Assembly: GCA_028282935.1 (NCBI GenBank)
Contig: JANQGU010000057.1
Location: 1 to 44,800, forward strand
Origin: Kiloniellales bacterium
GTDB lineage: Bacteria > Pseudomonadota > Alphaproteobacteria > Kiloniellales > JAKSBE01
Direction of reading: 5' to 3'
Length of the DNA stretch: 44,800 bases
Shown: positions 41,476-44,800 of the stretch, piece after piece
How the letters are laid out: every line of letters begins with the position of its first letter
How positions within the stretch are numbered: the first letter of the stretch is position 1
Notes under the pieces: generated by a model
What the model saw: only the letters and a program-made list of their open reading frames with translations
What the model was told of the DNA's origin: nothing
Database searches by the model: none
Made by a program: the position numbers and the translations under genes

Positions 41476-43908
41476 TCAGCCGCGCAGGCGCTCGCCCTTG
41501 GGGTCGAAAAGCGGCTCTTCGATCAAGGTGGCCTTGCGCAGCTCGCCCAGGATCTCGATCTCGACCTCGCAGCCCGGGGCGATCAGCTCGACCGGCAGGA
41601 AACCCAGGGCCACGGACTTCTCCACGTAGTGGGCATAGCCGCCGGAGGTCACGAAGCCGACCACCGCCCCGTCCTTCCAGATCGGCTCGTCGGCCCAGAC
41701 GTCGGCGTCCGCGGCCTCGACCACGAAGCTGCAGAGGCGCCGCTTCGGTCCGGCCGCCTTCTCCGCCAGGGCCGCGGCCTTGCCGATGAAGTCGGCTGGC
41801 TTGTTGTAGGCGACGAAGCGGTCGAGGCCGGTCTCGGCGGGGGTGTAGTCGGGCTTGTACTCCCGCAGCCAGGAGCCGAAGGCCTTCTCCAGCCGCAGGC
41901 TCATCATGGCCCGCATGCCGAAGGGCCTGAGCCCCAGGTCGGCGCCGGCCGCCTCCAGGGCGTAGTAGAGCGCGAGCTGCTTGGCTGCCGGCACGTAGAT
42001 CTCGTAGCCCAGGTCGCCGGTGAAGGTGACCCGCTGGACGATGGCGGCGCAGGGCCCGACGTCGATCTCGCGCACGGCGAGGAAGGGGAAGGCCTCCTTC
42101 GAGACCTCGGCCAGAGTCAGGCGGGACAGAAGCTCGCGCGAGCGCGGCCCGGCGATCTGGAAGCCGATCAGCTCCTGGCTGACGTTGCGGAGCTCGACCT
42201 CGGGCACCTCGGTGGCCCGGTGCGGCAGGTGCTGCCGGAACCAGCGCAGGTGGTAGGCCTGCGCGCCGTAGGACGCGGTGAGCTGGAAGCGATCCTCGGC
42301 CAGGCAGGAGATGGTGAAGTCGCCGATCAGCTTGCCCTTGGGGCTCAGCATCGGCGACAGGGCGATGCGGCCGACCGCCGGGATCCGCCCGGCCATGATC
42401 CGGTCCAGCCAGTCGGCGGCCGCGGGGCCGGCGACCTCGTACTTGCCGAAGTTGTGGATCTCGTTGATGCCGACCGCCTCGCGCACGGCCCGGCACTCCT
42501 CGCCGACCGGAGCGAAGGCGTTGGAGCGGCGGAAGCTCGGCGTCTCGAAGGCCGGCTCGCCCTCGGGCGCGAAGTAGTTGACCGCCTCCATGCCGTAGCC
42601 CTGGCCGAAGACGGCGCGCTGCCGCTTCCAGACCTCGTAGGCCGGCGTGGTCTCCAGGGGCCGCCCGGCCGGCAGCTCCTCGTTGGGATAGGAGACGGCG
42701 AAGCGGCGCTGGTAGTTCTCGGTCACCTTGGCCCGGGTGTAGGCCTCGGTGCAGTAGCTGCCGTAGCGCGCGACGTCCATGGCGAAGACGTCGCGCGAGG
42801 GCTCGCCCTCGACCATCCACTCGGCCAGGGTCAGGCCGACGCCGCCGCCCTGGCTGAAGCCGGCCATGACCGCGCAGGCTGACCAGAAGTTCCGCAGCCC
42901 CGGCACCGGGCCGACCAGCGGATTGCCGTCCGGGGCGAAGGTGAAGGGGCCGTTGATGATCCGCTTCAGCCCGGCGGTTTCCAGGACCGGATAGCGGCGG
43001 TAGGCGATCTCCAGGGCCTCGCCGATGCGGTCCAGCTTGTTGGGCAGCAGGTCCTGGCCGAAGTCCCAGTCCGTGCCCTCGACCGCCCAGGGCTCGCAGT
43101 CCTGCTCGTAGAATCCGATGACCAGGCCGCGGCCCTCCTGGCGCAGGTAGGACTCGCCCTCCGGGTCCAGGACGTGGGGATGCTCGCCGTCGCGCTCGTA
43201 GATCTCCGGGATGTCGTCGGTGACCAGGTACTGGTGCTCCATGGGATGCAGCGGCAGGTAGATGCCGGCCAGGGCGTTGACCTCGCGGGCCCAGAGGCCG
43301 CCGGCGTTGACGACGTGCTCGGCGTGGAGGCTGCCCTGCTCGGTGACCACGTCCCAGGTCCCGTCGCGCCGATGCTGCAGGTCCACGACCCGGTTGCGCA
43401 GGTAGACCTCGGCGCCCTGGATCCGCGCCGCCTTGGCGTAGGCGTGGGTGGTGCCGGAGGGGTCGAGATGGCCGTCCAGGGGATCGTAGAGCCCGCCCAG
43501 GACGCCCTCGGTGTTGACGATGGGCGCCAGCTTCCGGATCTCCTCCGGGCCGATCAGCTCGGTCTCCAGGCCCATGTGGCGGTGCATGGCGCGGGCGGCC
43601 TTCAGGAAGTCCATGCGCTCCGGCGTGGTCGCCAGGGTCATGCCGCCGGAATGGTGCAGGCTGCAGGACTGGCCGGAGATCTCCTCCAGCTCCTTGTAGA
43701 GGCGGATCGTGTAGCCCTGCAGGGCGGCCATGTTGGTGTCGGCGTTCAGGGTGTGGAAGCCGCCGGCCGCGTGCCAGGTCGAGCCGGAGGTCAGCTCGGA
43801 GCGCTCGATCAGGACCACGTCCTTCCAGCCGAACTTGGTCAGGTGGTAGAGCACGCTGCATCCGACCACGCCGCCGCCGATCACCGCGACCTGCACCTGG
43901 GACTTCAT
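41476..43908 (-). CDS. Dimethylglycine/sarcosine dehydrogenase-like FAD enzyme with GcvT domains
   Basis: An 810-residue enzyme starting at ATG 43908, behind GAGGAGG. Residues 1-370 are a DAO-type FAD domain: GGGVVG (11-16) and SGSTWHAAGG, whose His46 aligns with the covalent flavin His of dimethylglycine dehydrogenase. A linking domain (about 370-430) and GcvT-like folate-binding domains follow (430-700 and C-terminal 720-800), with NFGKYEVAGPAA, TGDLGYEIYVP and LRLEKAFGSW. The family demethylates N-methyl glycines and passes the methyl group to tetrahydrofolate. Substrate choice among dimethylglycine, sarcosine or others is not fixed. It is a single gene, followed by the tandem repeat. Confidence 0.92.
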   Translation of the reverse strand: MKSQVQVAVIGGGVVGCSVLYHLTKFGWKDVVLIERSELTSGSTWHAAGGFHTLNADTNMAALQGYTIRLYKELEEISGQSCSLHHSGGMTLATTPERMDFLKAARAMHRHMGLETELIGPEEIRKLAPIVNTEGVLGGLYDPLDGHLDPSGTTHAYAKAARIQGAEVYLRNRVVDLQHRRDGTWDVVTEQGSLHAEHVVNAGGLWAREVNALAGIYLPLHPMEHQYLVTDDIPEIYERDGEHPHVLDPEGESYLRQEGRGLVIGFYEQDCEPWAVEGTDWDFGQDLLPNKLDRIGEALEIAYRRYPVLETAGLKRIINGPFTFAPDGNPLVGPVPGLRNFWSACAVMAGFSQGGGVGLTLAEWMVEGEPSRDVFAMDVARYGSYCTEAYTRAKVTENYQRRFAVSYPNEELPAGRPLETTPAYEVWKRQRAVFGQGYGMEAVNYFAPEGEPAFETPSFRRSNAFAPVGEECRAVREAVGINEIHNFGKYEVAGPAAADWLDRIMAGRIPAVGRIALSPMLSPKGKLIGDFTISCLAEDRFQLTASYGAQAYHLRWFRQHLPHRATEVPEVELRNVSQELIGFQIAGPRSRELLSRLTLAEVSKEAFPFLAVREIDVGPCAAIVQRVTFTGDLGYEIYVPAAKQLALYYALEAAGADLGLRPFGMRAMMSLRLEKAFGSWLREYKPDYTPAETGLDRFVAYNKPADFIGKAAALAEKAAGPKRRLCSFVVEAADADVWADEPIWKDGAVVGFVTSGGYAHYVEKSVALGFLPVELIAPGCEVEIEILGELRKATLIEEPLFDPKGERLRG

Positions 43909-44101
43909 GCCGTCTCGACCTCCTCGCGCTGACGCCGGCCCGCCGGGCCGGCTCCTCGAGGCGGATCTTAGACCTTCGGCTTCGCGCGCGGCAGTGCCGC
44001 CAGCGACATCTCCCGCCGGCGAGCGACCTCGACCCAGGTCGAAGAACGGGCCGCCCAACCCAGGGGCGGCCCGCTGCAGGCGGCCGGTAGGGGAGGGAGT
44101 C

Positions 44102-44800
44102 CTATGTGGCCGCCCGCCTGCGCCGGATCCGCTTGTAGACGACCGGCAGGAGCGAGAGCAGCGCCAGACCGACCAGCGCGATGACGATCTGCGGCGTCAC
44201 GATCGCGGAGGCCGAGAACTCGCCCGTGGTCTCGAAGACGCTGCCCAGCCCGGCGCCGACCGAGGCGAAGACGAAGGTGCCGGGGATGATCCCGACGAAG
44301 GTCGCGACCACGTAGGTGCGCAGGGGCACGCCCAGGAAGGCCGGGACCAGGTTGACGACGAAGAAGGGAAACAGCGGCACCAGCCGCAGCACCAGCAGGT
44401 AGCTGAAGGCGTTCTCGCGGAAGCCGGCCTCCATGCGGTTGAAGAAGGGCCCGGCGCGCGCCCTCAGCAGATCGCCCAGGGCGGTCTTGGCGACCAGGAA
44501 GATCGCCGTCGCCCCCAGCGTCGCGCCGATCAGGGTCCAGAGGCCGCCGAAGGCGGTCCCGAAGAGGAAGCCGCCGATCACGCTGAGGAAGGCGCCGCCC
44601 GGCAGCGAGACCGCCGTGCTGACCGCGTAGGCCAGGATGAAGACGATCACGGCCAGCGCCGCCTGGTCCTGGACGAACTGAAGCAGCAGCGCGCGGTTCT
44701 CGCGCAGCGCCTCGAAGGTCAGGTAGTCCTTCAGGCCCAGCGACCAGGCTGCCACAGCCAGGCCGAGCAGCAGGGCCAGCGGCAGGAAGCGCTTGAGCCC
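44102..44800 (-). CDS. TVP38/TMEM64 family membrane protein (5' end outside window)
   Basis: The frame is open to the right edge and continues upstream of the first usable start (GTG at 44755) with GLKRFLPLALLLGLA, a normal first helix. The true start is therefore probably just beyond the window. The visible part has the SNARE-associated/DedA-like core: STAVSLPGGAFLSVIGGFLFG, GATLGATAIFLVAK, LRLVPLFPFFVVNLVPAFLGV and the closing helix LVGLALLSLLPVVYKRIRRRR. Proteins of this type are inner-membrane and linked to lipid or membrane homeostasis. The gene ends 193 bp upstream of the dehydrogenase start on the same strand. Confidence 0.9.
   Translation of the reverse strand, partial: GLKRFLPLALLLGLAVAAWSLGLKDYLTFEALRENRALLLQFVQDQAALAVIVFILAYAVSTAVSLPGGAFLSVIGGFLFGTAFGGLWTLIGATLGATAIFLVAKTALGDLLRARAGPFFNRMEAGFRENAFSYLLVLRLVPLFPFFVVNLVPAFLGVPLRTYVVATFVGIIPGTFVFASVGAGLGSVFETTGEFSASAIVTPQIVIALVGLALLSLLPVVYKRIRRRRAAT

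Noticed and set aside
41225-43932. Plus-strand frames of up to 509 residues across the tandem repeat and dehydrogenase
   Set aside because: They run antisense to the well-supported dimethylglycine dehydrogenase-like gene and show only biased composition.

Overview
The window is visibly very GC-rich, densely packed DNA from an alphaproteobacterium. A Rhodospirillales- or Kiloniellales-like marine or soil heterotroph would fit. This rests on gene content, codon bias, long antisense open frames typical of high-GC genomes, and dispersed palindromic repeats; no rRNA or other marker gene is present. I saw no tRNA, rRNA, CRISPR array, insertion sequence or prophage gene. Apart from one AT-rich intergenic island near 40.9-41.2 kb, composition looks uniform.

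Layout. (1) 1-3.3 kb: end of one Gfo/Idh/MocA oxidoreductase, an IolE-like sugar isomerase/dehydratase, a second Gfo/Idh/MocA oxidoreductase, and a convergent LacI regulator with its own operator; this is a polyol or sugar catabolic locus. (2) 3.5-8.8 kb: secreted glutathione peroxidase, DUF427 protein, an MttB-type methyltransferase without internal amber codon, gamma-glutamyltranspeptidase and a small lipoprotein. (3) 8.9-12.2 kb: three-gene ABC importer (PF04392-type binding protein, permease, ATPase) and a universal stress protein. (4) 12.2-15.3 kb: thiC behind a TPP riboswitch, and a ribokinase-family kinase. (5) 15.4-25.9 kb: an aromatic-acid locus around homogentisate: homogentisate dioxygenase, fumarylacetoacetase-type hydrolase, metallo-beta-lactamase-fold protein, FAD monooxygenase and a 68-residue DUF2783 partner on the minus strand; MarR regulator, TRAP transporter, second FAA hydrolase and zeta-class GST isomerase on the plus strand. 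Four copies of a TTTCANNTGAAA-like palindrome mark the marR and TRAP promoters. (6) 26-29.3 kb: a 63-residue protein behind a perfect FNR/FixK box, a large cruciform repeat, and a 950-residue ACP / fatty acyl-AMP ligase / acyltransferase fusion with a second FNR-like box upstream. (7) 29.4-34.8 kb: five-gene Dpp/Opp-type ABC importer, then a site-2-protease homologue. (8) 36.0-40.9 kb: a tight operon of ATP-grasp ligase, a periplasmic-sensor/MFS fusion and an orphan PF04392 binding protein; this is the best candidate for an undescribed system. (9) 41.5-44.8 kb: a dimethylglycine/sarcosine dehydrogenase-like enzyme and a TVP38-type membrane protein cut by the window end.

The most coherent inferred pathway is in region 5. 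A ring hydroxylase with a small partner protein (compare the two-component 3-hydroxyphenylacetate 6-hydroxylase MhaAB of Pseudomonas) would make homogentisate. The dioxygenase opens it, the zeta-GST isomerises the product, and an FAA hydrolase releases fumarate and acetoacetate, with a TRAP transporter importing the substrate under MarR control. No 4-hydroxyphenylpyruvate dioxygenase is in the window, which favours hydroxyphenylacetate rather than tyrosine as the source.
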